Shown here: positions 23,201 to 33,803 of the stretch, piece by piece
How the letters are laid out: each line of letters starts with the position of its first letter
Position numbering within the stretch: position 1 is the stretch's first letter
NCBI GenBank assembly: GCA_027625915.1
Contig: JANTQA010000033.1
Coordinates: 8,618,001-8,682,000 of the forward strand
Length of the DNA: 64,000 bases
Direction of reading: 5' to 3'
DNA from: Anaeramoeba flamelloides
Taxonomy: Eukaryota > Metamonada > Anaeramoebidae
Notes under the pieces: generated by a model
The model's input: the letters and a program-made list of their open reading frames with translations, nothing else
Databases searched by the model: none
What the model was told of the DNA's origin: nothing
Program-made: the position numbers and the translations under genes

Positions 23201-26200
23201 AATACTTTCCAAACGAATCCAAATATTTCCGAAAAATTTTTTTAAGATTGTTTATTTTTTAGTCAAGTTTGTGTTCTAACAAAAATGTTAAAAATTGATA
23301 ATTTGATAAAAAAAAGAAAAAAAATCAAAGGAAAAGTAGAAGAAAAAAAATTAACTTACACACACCGTATCTCAATGATTTCTTAGATGAATATTTTTTT
23401 TTCAAAATAAAAGAAGAAAAATGGTTCGGATATTACTTGTTGTTTTTTTTTTGGTGCGTGTTTCTTTTTTTATACATTCCTCTACAAAATGAACTTGGTT
23501 ACCCAAGGTGAATAGAAAATGTTTTTTTTTTTATTTTGTTGAAACTAAAAAACTTTCTCTCAACATCTACCAATTGCTTGTCGTTGATTAAATTAAAAAC
23601 GTTAATTGTTACATCATTGATTTCCTTTAGATTTTTCTTTTTATGTTATTTATTAAAATTTAATAAAAATAATAATTAATCGGAAATAAGATAAAATGGA
23701 TTTGATCTGAAAGAAAAGAGGAAAATAAAAACATACAATTTCATTGTTTTTCTGTTGTTGTTGGAATGTTTTACAAAAAAAAATTAAAAAATGAAAATAT
23801 TGTTATTAGGAATTTTTTCCTCAAAAATGTACTTCTTTACAACATTTAGATTTTAACAAGAAGATGTATTGCAAAGAACAAATGTATTTTTTTTCAAAAA
23901 TCCAAAATTCTTCAAACTGTGAATTTTTACCTTGATTTCTTTATTTTTTCTACTATTCGAAAAGGAAGAATATTTTTCTTTTACAATTGTAAATGGAGAT
24001 TTCCAAAAGTCCTCTCAGAAACAATTGGAGAAATTGATTTTTTGAGTTTTTTTTAGCTTCCTTCTTGTCTTAATATTGAAGATCGAACAACTTTTCGATT
24101 TCTAATATAAATAAAATAAATAGTAATTATGATTTGACAAATAGACGCTTTTCTAATTGAATTGAAAAAAGTTGATTTCCAGAGATACATTCAAAACTAT
24201 ACATTATTCACATTTTGATCTATCTTTGCTCATATAAAAGTCAAATTAAAAAATAAAAAATAATTGGTAAAGGAGAAATTTAATCTAATTTTTGAAAAAA
24301 AATATGTTTAGTTTAAATGTTGAAGTTCATTTGGAAAGTTTTCAAAGATAAAAAAAAAATACACCTTTCTTAATTTCAATTTTAATAAGAAAAAATATCT
24401 ACTTAGTTTTTATAAACCTTTTTATTGTAAAAAAAAAAATTTAAACACAATCCTTTTTGCATAACATTTTGGAGTTGAAGCTCTAAATGGTAAATAAATA
24501 GTTTTCATTAAACACAAAAGAAAGAGAAATTCCTGATTTTTTCTCAAATTATAGTCAGTATAAAGACCACCAAAAAAGTATAGTTGACTCTTCCAATTTT
24601 ATACAAAACTGGATCTTTCAATTATAGAACCAAAGTTCCTTTTTTTTTGTTTCTAAAGCAAAATACTGAAAAAATATTTCAATTAGAAGATCGATAAGGC
24701 GAATAAAACATACTCCTAGTTTAAAAAATTAAAAAAGGGTATATTATCAATAAAAATCAGACTAAAACACCTTTTATGTTTTAAAACATCTTTATTTTTC
24801 TATTAGCGTAAAAAGTATAAAAAATAAAAAAATCCAATTTTCAAGATAAAAAAATTAAAAAAAGAGATTGATACCAAAAGATTTTTTTGAAATTTAATGT
24901 TATTGAACGAATCTGAATTAAGCAATTAAGTTAAAATCCAAGACTCAATACCCTAAAAAGAAAGTTTGATATTTTTTAAAATAAAAGATTCTCTGAGATA
25001 AATTTGTCTTTAATACAATAATTTAAGACTTATTTCAGAGAATAAAAGTTTTAATGAAATAGAACTATTTTGGATTAATAAAATTAAAAACATTTATAGA
25101 TTGAATGAAAATAAATAACTCTTGAAAAAAAAATAATTTAATTTGAGAAAACATAGAAACTTTCAGATCTGATTTTTAATATTTCTTTTTATTTCTTTCT
25201 CTTTTTAAGAAATTAACCTTTGCTATAAACGTGTCTGAAATTAAAGTATTTTGTTGTTGAAGGTAAATTATATGAGTTTTAATATTTTTCAAATATCTCC
25301 AAAAAATTCAATTAGTAAAATAGTAATATTTGTTGATCTCATCAATTAACAATTAACTTTGTATTAGTAAAAAACCCAATGAATTCAGGAAAATATCCAT
25401 TTCAAGACAAATTTAAAGACTGAATCATCAATTTGAAGACTTCTTAGTTGAAAAATATCTTTCTTAAATTTTTCTTACAATGCTGATTAATTGCCTAAAA
25501 AATTAAATAATTAACCCCATATCGAGAGATTCTTTTGACAAATTATTTTCATATATTGGAAATATATTGATGTTACAACTAGCTTTCATAGAAAGGAAAC
25601 AAAACCAATCAGTCTTTGTGCTTTTATTTTGATTATTATTGAGTTAATCTTTGAAATTCAAAAATTATAAAAATAGTTACTTTTGGAAGTTCTAAATCTA
25701 AATTATTAAATACCAGAATACTATTATTTTGGGTTTCTATTTTTAGATTGAGAAAAAAAATTGAAAAAAAATTTTAAAAATGAAAAATTTTTAATTGTGA
25801 TCCTGAGTAAAAAAATTAATAATTTAATGAATAATATTTTACAAATAGATTTTTTAGAGTTATTTGAACACTAGATTTCTACAAGATGATTTACATTCAA
25901 TTATAACATTTTTCAATTACAGACAAATTTATGGTAACTATAATCCCTTTAGTTAGTCGCCCAAGGATAAAAACCCACGAAATCCAAAATACTTTTTTCT
26001 CTATTAAGTTGAAAAATTAAATATTTTTTTCTCTATTAAGGTAAAAAATACGTTTTATTTATTTTTCCTTTCTGAAAAAATTATGAAGTTTACTTATCTA
26101 AAAACAAAATCAATCAAGTCAATCAAAAATTAAATATTTGATACTTTATTAAATATTATCTCAGTGCTCAAAATATCAAATAACACAATTTTTTTTATAT

Positions 26201-27447
26201 TTTTGAAATATTCCGACTTGTTAAAAAGATAAAAAGTTCTGCAATTAAAATTTTAATTAAGGGTAGAGTCATTACGGTGAAATTTTTTATTCTGAAATGG
26301 AAAAAAACTTTTTAGTAATTTTATTGAGGACCTAACACCTATCAAAAACCAACCAACCTATGATGTACGATCGATCTCCAAAAATCAACAACCAAAAATG
26401 AGGACATTTTTAGAAAAAAGCACCAAAGAGCGACACTCAATTTCCAATTAGAATGGTTGTAAATTACAATTCTGAAAACAACTATGTCAGTTTTGAAGTG
26501 TCGCCCTTTGGCGCTTTTTGAGATCTTGGTGACTTTTTTTTTCTTTTTTTTCTTTTTTCAAATGAGTTATTTTTATTGAAAGACTATTACCTAATCCTTA
26601 CTTGGTCAAATTTAGAGGGTTTTAAAATAACCACAAATCAGGCTAAATCGAATAAAATTGATTGCGAAATACAAGAAAGCAATTTGTTTTAAATTAAAGA
26701 AATTTAACCATTTGGAAATAGAAAATGAGAAAAGATGAATTTTTTTTTTTAAATTTTGATTTTTTGAAATTGAGAATGCTTTTTCTTCGTTTAATTTTTT
26801 GTCAAAGATGATCCAATGGAATTTTTTTTTTGTTATTTGAATTTTGTCAACCAAAAGAAGGCCTATTTCACAATACCCTTTTTGGTCTCAGGTCACCCCT
26901 TGAGTATGGTGCCTTTTCACGATAAATGACTCGACCCTTAAAGAATTAAAAATTGAATTGGTTTTTAATTTTTTAAAACATAATTTTTTTTTTTTTTATG
27001 ACCATTTGAAAATTTTTCTTTTTCTTTTTAATTTTTCTTATTAAATAACGCTTTTTAATCATACTAAAGGAAGTTTCAAAATATTTCAAATCAATTTCAC
27101 CAACTAACTCAACTTGGAACGAAGATGTATATAATAATATTAAGTCAATCTGGGATGATCAAGGAATTAAAGAGATTTTTAAAAGAGGTTCTGAATTTCA
27201 TTTAAATGACACCTCAAAATTCTTTTTTGATACGATAGATACAATCAATAGACTTGACTATATTCCAACCGATCAAGATATCCTTTGTTCAAGAATTAAA
27301 ACAACTGGGATTTCAGAAATACAATTTGAAATTGATGAAATTGCCTTTCGAGTTCTTGATGTTGGTGGTCAAAGGAATGAAAGGAAAAAGTGGATACATT
27401 GCTTTCAGGTAATTTTTATCGTTTTATTTTATTTATTATTATTTTTT

Positions 27448-27485
<38 letters not shown>

Positions 27486-29868
27486 TTTTTAAAAAAAAGT
27501 CAATTCAAAAAAAAAAAAATGTTTGAAAACTCCAAATTAATTATAATAAAATTGAGGCTTTGTAATTTCTTTTAAAATGAATACATTTACAATTAAAAAA
27601 TCTTAAATTCAGACAATTTTAATTTTCCTAAAGAAATTGAGAAATTTTACACGAGACGGTCCATTGAAAGTGAACCAAAATTTTTTTTAACATTTTTTAT
27701 TTTTTTTGAAAATTTAAGGTTTGTTCAGGTATTTCTTTTAATGAATTATCAACTCTAATTGTAAGATTATTATTTCTCTTAATTCTAAACAATCGTAGGT
27801 TGGTTTATTCTTTAAAAAAAAAATGAATTTTTCATTTTTTGGCTTGGGCTCACTTTGAGTGAAATGGAGTTTATATTCTCAAACTATAATATAAACAATA
27901 AAAGTGAAATTTAATTCTAAACTTTAATTGCAATTCTAAAATTTAATTTCAAAATTCAACTTTAAAATTAAACAAAAAATGCAAAATAAATTGAAGTGAA
28001 TTTGGTATTTGTTTTAGAAATGGGCTATTTATCAAAAAAAATATGAAAATAATTTAATTGAAGTAAGTACATTTTATCATTTTGAAAGTTTTTAATAGCA
28101 ACAGCCTTACTGAAAAATGATTTTTTGGGTGCCAAGTGATATTGAAACTTTGAAATCAAAATACCATTCGCTATTCTATTTGTGAAAAGAAAACTAAAGT
28201 AATTCAGAATTGAATCTTAATTTTTTAATTTTTTAGGAAATTTTTTTGAACATTTTTTTTTGATTAAATTTTTGGTTTTGGATCTAGAAATGTGTTTATG
28301 AGAATGTTTGAAATCAATAATAAACCAAAAAAATAGACCCGAAAAGGTGTGCATTTTAAACAAATATTTTCTTTTTGAAGACCAAACAAGAAAGATCACC
28401 ATTCTAAAGAAATTTGTTAAAATCAAGAATTAAAAAAAAAATTCGGCTAAAATCCTATTTTAGAAGATTTTATTTCTTTAAATTTTCTTCTAAATTTGGA
28501 TGAATCCAAACAATTCATTAGCTTGGATTTCTCACGCCAATACTATTTATTATTATTTTACAAAAACATTTTTTTATAAATTTACTTTAAAAATTCTTTT
28601 TTCAAATATTTTTATCAACATAAAGCCAAAAATAAAGAATAATATATTGTTTCGAAAATCAAAGTAAAGGGATTGAATTAGCCGAAATCAAAAAACAGTT
28701 ACAAAAGATTCAACCCTAAGAAAAAGAGAAATTGAGAAAATAATTCCAATCAAGATCCAGAATTATTTTGAGTTTTCAATTTGATGCAAAATAAATAATT
28801 ATCAAATCAAACTAGAATACACATAATAAATCTTGATTTCTGAAGAGGAATTTCAAAAAAAACATCTTTTTTTCTGAAACAAATCGAAGAATTATTTGAA
28901 TTTAAATAAAAATAGGATTTTTAAATTCATTTTGAGAAATTCTTTAGAAATAAAAAGTATTTTTTTTAATCAAAAATTTTCCAAGCAAAAGTATTTCCAT
29001 AAGAATGAAAAATAAACCCAAGTTAAGAAGAAGTAATTGTATCAAATGTAATACAGATAAGAGCAAGCAATAAATGATTTTTATTTATTTTTTCTTGATC
29101 AATTTTTTCATTTTTTTGATTTACATTTTTTAGTTGATATGTAAATATATTATACTAGATTATATTTCACTCTCATATTTATTAAAATATCAATATCTAA
29201 TCGATTAAAGAAATGATTTGAATGATTCAGTTTCACATTTAAACTGTGACATTCAAAATTTGTAAAATGTCCTTACCCCCTTAATTAATTCTTCAATATT
29301 TTATTAATAACAAAATCTAATTAAATTAATTATCATAGGATGTGACTGCTTTAATATTTGTTGTCGCTATTAGTCAATACGATCAAGTGTTATATGAAGA
29401 TGAGACTCAAAACAGGATGGTGGAATCCTTGCAGTTATTTGATGAAATTTGTAATATGCCTTGGTTTGATAAATCTTCTATTATTTTATTTTTAAATAAA
29501 AAGGATCTATTTGACGAAAAGATTAAAAAGGTTGACATTAAAGTTGCTTTTAAGGAATATAAGGGCGAAAACAACCCCGAAGAAGCTAGCCAATATATAA
29601 AATCAGAATTTGTAAAATTATATAAGAATGAACGTAAAAAAGTATACCCGTATTTTACATGCGCAACAGATACTTCAAATAGTAAATATTATTATATTTT
29701 TTAAAATTATATTCAAGCATTTTTTCTTATTATTAATTTTTTATTAATTTTATTTATATTATTTTCTTTTTTTTTTTTTATTCGCCCAATTCCTAATAAT
29801 AAATAGTTAAAAATGTTTTTGAAGCTGTAAAAGACACAATTTTGGCAAATTTGATTCGTGATTTTTGA
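20235..29868 (+). CDS. Heterotrimeric G-protein alpha subunit (6 exons)
   Basis: Exons are 20235-20238, 20343-20453, 20582-20766, 27070-27408, 29339-29681 and 29807-29868. All junctions are GT-AG and the phases close, giving 347 residues. The 4-nt first exon (ATGG) restores MGNCGKK, with Gly2 and Cys4 as myristoylation and palmitoylation candidates at the plasma membrane. Nucleotide-binding parts are all present: P-loop GPGDSGKST (39-47), helical-domain motifs, switch I RIKTTG (Arg175, Thr178), DVGGQRNERKKW (catalytic Gln201), NKKD (266-269) and TCAT (320-323). It should bind GTP and G-beta-gamma and relay receptor signals. Two oddities stand out: the P-loop has Pro and Asp where GAGES is usual, and the C-terminus ends NLIRDF, about two residues shorter than the usual NLKDCGLF type, without the pertussis-toxin Cys. 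Introns range from 104 nt to 6.3 kb. Confidence 0.95.
20838..20888 (+). repeat. Purine-rich (GGAAA)n tract
   Basis: About 50 nt of almost pure A/G built from AAGAAAAGAACAGGAAAAGG and AAAGGGAAAGGAAAGGG words, starting 72 nt after the donor of G-alpha exon 3. Confidence 0.8.
21884..21958 (+). other. tRNA-like relic (A-box, hairpin, B-box)
   Basis: A TTTACAAATGGTAAA segment resembling an A-box and D-arm is followed by a GATGATTTTGATCATC hairpin and then GATTCAAATCC, which fits the pol III B-box consensus G(G/A)TTCRANNCC. No acceptor stem pairs, so it is not a working tRNA. It could be a tRNA-derived relic or coincidence. Confidence 0.25.
25225..25965 (-). mobile_element. ~720-bp inverted-repeat element, reverse copy in G-alpha intron
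   Basis: Reverse complement of the element at 31413-32185. Shared words include ACCAGAATACTATTATTTTGG, GGAAACAAAACCAATCAGTC, and TIR-derived GTTGTTGAAGGTAAATTATA at one end and AACTATAATCCCTTTAGTTAG at the other. Other copies lie at 43350-45000 and 46930-47767. Confidence 0.65.
26262..26939. mobile_element. Inverted-repeat element, GGGTCGAGTCATT family, copy 1
   Basis: The left end is TTAAGGGTAGAGTCATTACG and the right end (complement) TAAGGGTCGAGTCATTTATCG, both followed by a GTGAAA word. The interior has an unusual short GC-rich hairpin region (GAGCGACACTC... and GAAGTGTCGCCCTTTGGCGC). A diverged copy is at about 51440-52215. Confidence 0.65.
27409..29338 (+). other. Intron 4 of G-alpha, 1.9 kb
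   Basis: Starts GTAATTTT and ends ATCATAG. A near-pure T-run of more than 40 nt begins about 35 nt after the donor (27442-27485). The second half (about 28240 to the acceptor) is one copy of a 1-kb repeat. Confidence 0.8.
28240..29280. repeat. 1-kb interspersed repeat, copy 1
   Basis: Colinear with 40240-41265: shared words include ACTATTTATTATTATTT, AAATTCTTTTTTCAAATATT, AATTATTTTGAGTTTT, ATCAAATGTAATACAGATAA and CTTGATCAA. A reversed fragment of its end is at 33960-34140. No clear terminal repeats were identified. Confidence 0.6.
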
Positions 29869-32416
29869 TTAAATTATTTATTTACTTTTACCAATTGAAT
29901 TACAAACTTTTTTTTTTTTTCTTAAATTCCTTATCATTAATTTATTAACATCATGTTAATTTTAAATTTATTGTTGTTAATAATTGAAAAAACAAAAAAA
30001 ACAAAAAAAAAAAAAAGTTTTTAAATTTATCCTTTACCTTTTCATTTTTCTTTTCTTTTCAACAATTTACATCTTTTTTCAAATTAAATATGTTAATAAC
30101 AAAAGATTTTAATATTAAATAATATTCCAAAAATTGTGATTCACCCAAAAATAATAAATTGAAAAAAAAAAAATCCTTTTGTATTCAATAACATCTAAGA
30201 ATTGAATCTTATTAATAATTTACCTTAAAATTATTATTAATACATAAAAGTTGATCTTTTAAAAATTGAAAAAAATGATGAAATATATTTATTTATAGTG
30301 GGAAAGGGGGAATTAAAGAGAAATTCATCACCACAAAATTTCCAAAAGAATGGAAAGCTTCTATCTATATTTTATTGCTTAGAAAATCCTTTGTATTCGT
30401 TTAATATTTGAGTTTTATATTGAAATTGTACCTTCACTATTCTCTCTAAAAATATTGTTAAAATTGATTTTTTTTTCCATTTTTATGAAATATTTCGATA
30501 AACACATTTTGAAATAAAAACAATAGTCCTTATTCAATCAGTATTAATATTTTTCTTCATTTTATATAACTCGTTTTCAAATAATAACAAATAAAGTAGT
30601 AAAAAAAATACCGGACATGAAAATAATCCCTTACGAGATTTTTAATTGAGAATATTGGTAAAATTTTTGTGAAATTGTTAAAATCAAATCCTTTTTTTAA
30701 GAATAAAACTTTTAAAAATTATAACTCATCCACTTATTAGAATGATGATTAATGAAATTGTACTTGTTCAAAACGACATTCACTTGATCAAAAAACAAGA
30801 ATAAAAATTATCATTTTACAAACTCTTGAAAACCTCTATAAAACTCGATTGTTTTTTCAAAAAAAGTTGATCTACTTAGGCTATCAAATAATTACTTGAT
30901 TATTTTAGAGACACCCTACTTTAATGCACTTTAAGTAGGGTTTTTACTATTCCCAGAGAAAATTTGGTACTTTATAAAAAGGATTTGATTGAAAAAAAAA
31001 GAAATTATACACAATTTTACTAATATTCACAATTAAAAATCTTGTCCTGGGATTATTTTCATGTCCGGTATTTTTTTTACTACTATACAAATAGAATTTG
31101 ATATGTAATGTAAAAAATGATTCTTCTTTTGAAAATGTTTTTGTGGGTTTTCACAATCACAAAAATCACAGAAACTATAACAACTAAAGATTAAATAAAA
31201 ACAAATGTTATAAGAACTTTCGAAAAAGTAAGAAACTCTGATGTACCTCGTTTTTGTTGTTTTTGTGAATTTGGAAATCCAATGAAAAAATTGATAAAAT
31301 AAAAGAAAAAATGTGATCAATGTTATCAGGAATAATTTTATACATTGAGTTTAATTTGATTGTTTAAATCTTAACATTGAATTATAAATTTTCAAAATTT
31401 AATTTTTTTTCTAAGGATAGCTCCCTTAAGGGATTAGTCTCGTCATAGATTTCTCGATAATCAAAGTATGTTGTAATTGGGTGTAAATGATATTAGTGAA
31501 CCATGTCTTAAATACTTTCTGCGACTCTAAAAAATCTATTATATTTCTTATTGCACAATAAATTATTACATTTTTTACTAATGATCACATGTTAAAAATT
31601 GATAAATTGGAAATTTTTTTTTTCAATTCCTTTTCCAAATATATTATCTAGAAACCCAAAATAACAGTATTCTGGCTTTTAAAAACTTATCTTTAGAACT
31701 TTCCAAAAGTAACTAATTTTTTCAATTTTTTAATTTCAAAGATTAACTCAATAATCATCAACATAAAAACCCAAAGACTGATTAATTTTGTTTCCTTTTG
31801 ATAGTGCTAATTGTAACATCAATATATTTCCAAGATTTCAGAAATAATTTGTCAGGAAAATCCATTCATTAATTATTTAATTTTTTAAAAAAATCGAATT
31901 CATTTAGCAATTGATATACATTTCAAGAGAAATTTAAGAAATAGATTTTATGACTTTGTAGTCTGAATCTTGATAATTCAACTTTTAAATTTGTGGCAAA
32001 ATGCCGATTTTTTTCTGAAATTGTTGGGTTTTTTACCAAAACATGGATCATTTTTAATTGATGAGATCAACAAATATTACTACTTGACTAATCGATTTTT
32101 TAGAGACATTTGAACAATGTAGCACTAATGTGGTTTACGCCCAATAACAACATAAATTGATCTTGGGCTTCTCCTTGGTATACTCTAATACCTTAAAAGT
32201 ATTTTTGGCAAACAAGTCTTATCAATTCAAAAAATATGATTAAATAATTGTCTCGTCCAATCCAAAAGGTAATTAGCAGAACAAAACACAAAAGTGAATT
32301 TTTTGTACAAAGTTCAAAAGGCTGTTTTTTTTTTTTAAATCTCTTTCCTTTGAGTGTTGTTAAATATCAATATCTTTTTCTAGAATAATTTTTAGTTTCG
32401 CACCTAATACAACAAG

Positions 32417-32447
<31 letters not shown>

Positions 32448-32602
32448 TTTAAAAAGCAAAGATCACTTTCAAAAAGAAAGTCAGCTTTATTCTAAGAAAA
32501 GAAATTTATTTTTGTCAATTACAATAAATTTGATTGTATTAAATCTTTTCGAATTTTAGTTTATGATTTAGTATTTATCTTTTGTGTTTCTAAATTATTT
32601 AT
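29869..32602. other. Intergenic between G-alpha and uS10 (convergent)
   Basis: 3' flanks of two convergent genes. It holds a partial copy of the TTGTGA(C/T)TCACC element at about 30120-30250, a 720-bp element at 31413-32185 and an A-run of more than 30 nt at about 32411-32444. The minus ORF at 31033-31320 has no recognisable feature and no gene is supported. Confidence 0.6.
31413..32185 (+). mobile_element. ~720-bp inverted-repeat element, uninterrupted copy
   Basis: The ends pair: GTATGTTGTAATTGGGTGTAAA on the left matches the complement of TTTACGCCCAATAACAACATA on the right. No coding frame. It carries the empty target site AACATCAATATATTTCCAAG (31814-31833), which in the 43-kb copy is interrupted by a Tc1-like MITE. 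Confidence 0.7.
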
Positions 32603-33172
32603 TTATAGGATTGTTACTTCAACGTCAACACCTGTTTCAACACTTAGTCGTGCCTTTTTAATTTAGAATAAAAAAGAAAAGATAAAAAAAAAAAATGAAA
32701 AAGAAATAAATAAAAGCAAAAGATTTTTAAAAAAATAAACAAAAAAATAAGATCAACTTACAATTCTTTTTACAACTGTTGATTGGCAATAAAGATCAAT
32801 TATTCTTTTATAAATTCTCATTTCAAATCGATCCCATGTTTTGGTTCCTATTTTTTAAATGATAATTAAAACAAAAAGATATGGAAGGAAAAAAAAAAAC
32901 AGTCGGGATTTTTAATACTTTTTCAAAAAACACCAAATATGAAAGAAATGTAATGTACCTTCTCCACAAGGTGATTTTCTTGTTGTAATACATAATCTTT
33001 TTGTTGGTAAACGGATTGGTCCTTTGACTTTTAAATCGTGTTCCTTAGCTGCATCAATAAAGTTTTTTGATACTTTTTCGACAGGGAGAACATTGGTTCC
33101 ACTTAAGGTAATTCTAATGTGTTTAACTTTTTCTTGTTCAGTTTGTTGTGGTTTTTTAATTATTTGACTCAT
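32603..33172 (-). CDS. RPS20 (uS10): 40S ribosomal protein uS10 (S20), 3 exons
   Basis: Exons are 33172-32959, 32847-32762 and 32653-32603. The introns are 111 and 108 nt, GT-AG, phases 1 and 0. The product is 116 residues against about 119 in animals. uS10 lies in the head of the small subunit near the mRNA entry side. Diagnostic stretches are [37 protein letters not shown] followed by [14 protein letters not shown], then IDLYCQ and the end [10 protein letters not shown]. The C-terminus lacks the ADA extension seen in animals, but is otherwise complete. The start Met precedes a short variable tail, as in the family. An inverted-repeat element starts 80 bp upstream of the ATG. Confidence 0.96.
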
Positions 33173-33253
33173 TTCTAGAAAGTATAATTAAATGAAGTAA
33201 GATTGTGAAAAAAAAATGAAAAACTATTTTTTTTTTCTTTTTTTGGTATTTTT

Positions 33254-33803
33254 AAGGTTTACAATCACTGAAATTTGACAAAAAGATTATCTTGTGTAAG
33301 TGTGTGACGACTTGTTGTTTTGGTTTTTAGCTGATCGATCTTTTTCTGGGTATGGGTTTTAAGAGTGGTTCAAAAAGGCAATTTTTTACAATTTATTTTT
33401 TTTTTTTCCCAAATCCGTATTGAAAAGTGTAAGAATAATAGATTGGAAGTTAAGTAATAGAAAAATATTACTTGTCGGTTGTTGAGTGAAATTTTTCATT
33501 AGATTTGGATTTATTTGGAACTTTTTAAAAATATTTTTTTAGGTTAATCGGAGTCAAGTAAAAGTGAATAAATATTCAAATTTGCAACCCAAAAATCAAA
33601 CTACCTTCTTTAAGCCCACTCAAAATATTGTTCTTACACTTTTCAATACGAATTTCAAAAAAAAAAAATAAATCGAAATAAATTATGTTTTTGAACCACC
33701 CTTAATACCCATACCAAGCACAAGATCGATCAGCTAAAAACCAAAACAACAAGTCGCCACACACTTACACAAGATAATCTTTAGTCAAATTTCAGTGATT
33801 ATA
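33254..33803. mobile_element. Inverted-repeat element directly upstream of uS10
   Basis: Arms of about 200 bp pair: AAGGTTTACAATCACTGAAA, then GATTATCTTGTGTAAGTGTG, TTGTTTTGGTTTTTAGCTGATC and TATTGAAAAGTGTAAGAA, with all complements present at about 33625-33803. A longer diverged copy lies upstream of uL5 at 38075-39160. It may contain promoter sequence. Confidence 0.75.

Larger units (their letters stand above)
20767..27069 (+). other. Intron 3 of G-alpha, 6.3 kb
   Basis: Donor GTAAGC, acceptor ACTAAAG. It contains a purine-rich (GGAAAA)n tract at 20838-20888, a tRNA-like relic near 21884-21958, a (TA)n tract at about 22295, a reverse copy of the 720-bp element (25225-25965) and the TCGAGTCATT element (26262-26939). 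Elsewhere it is plain AT-rich sequence with no supported exon. Confidence 0.75.

Noticed and set aside
26612-26854. 80-codon minus ORF
   Set aside because: Inside the GGGTCGAGTCATT element and an intron; no protein features.
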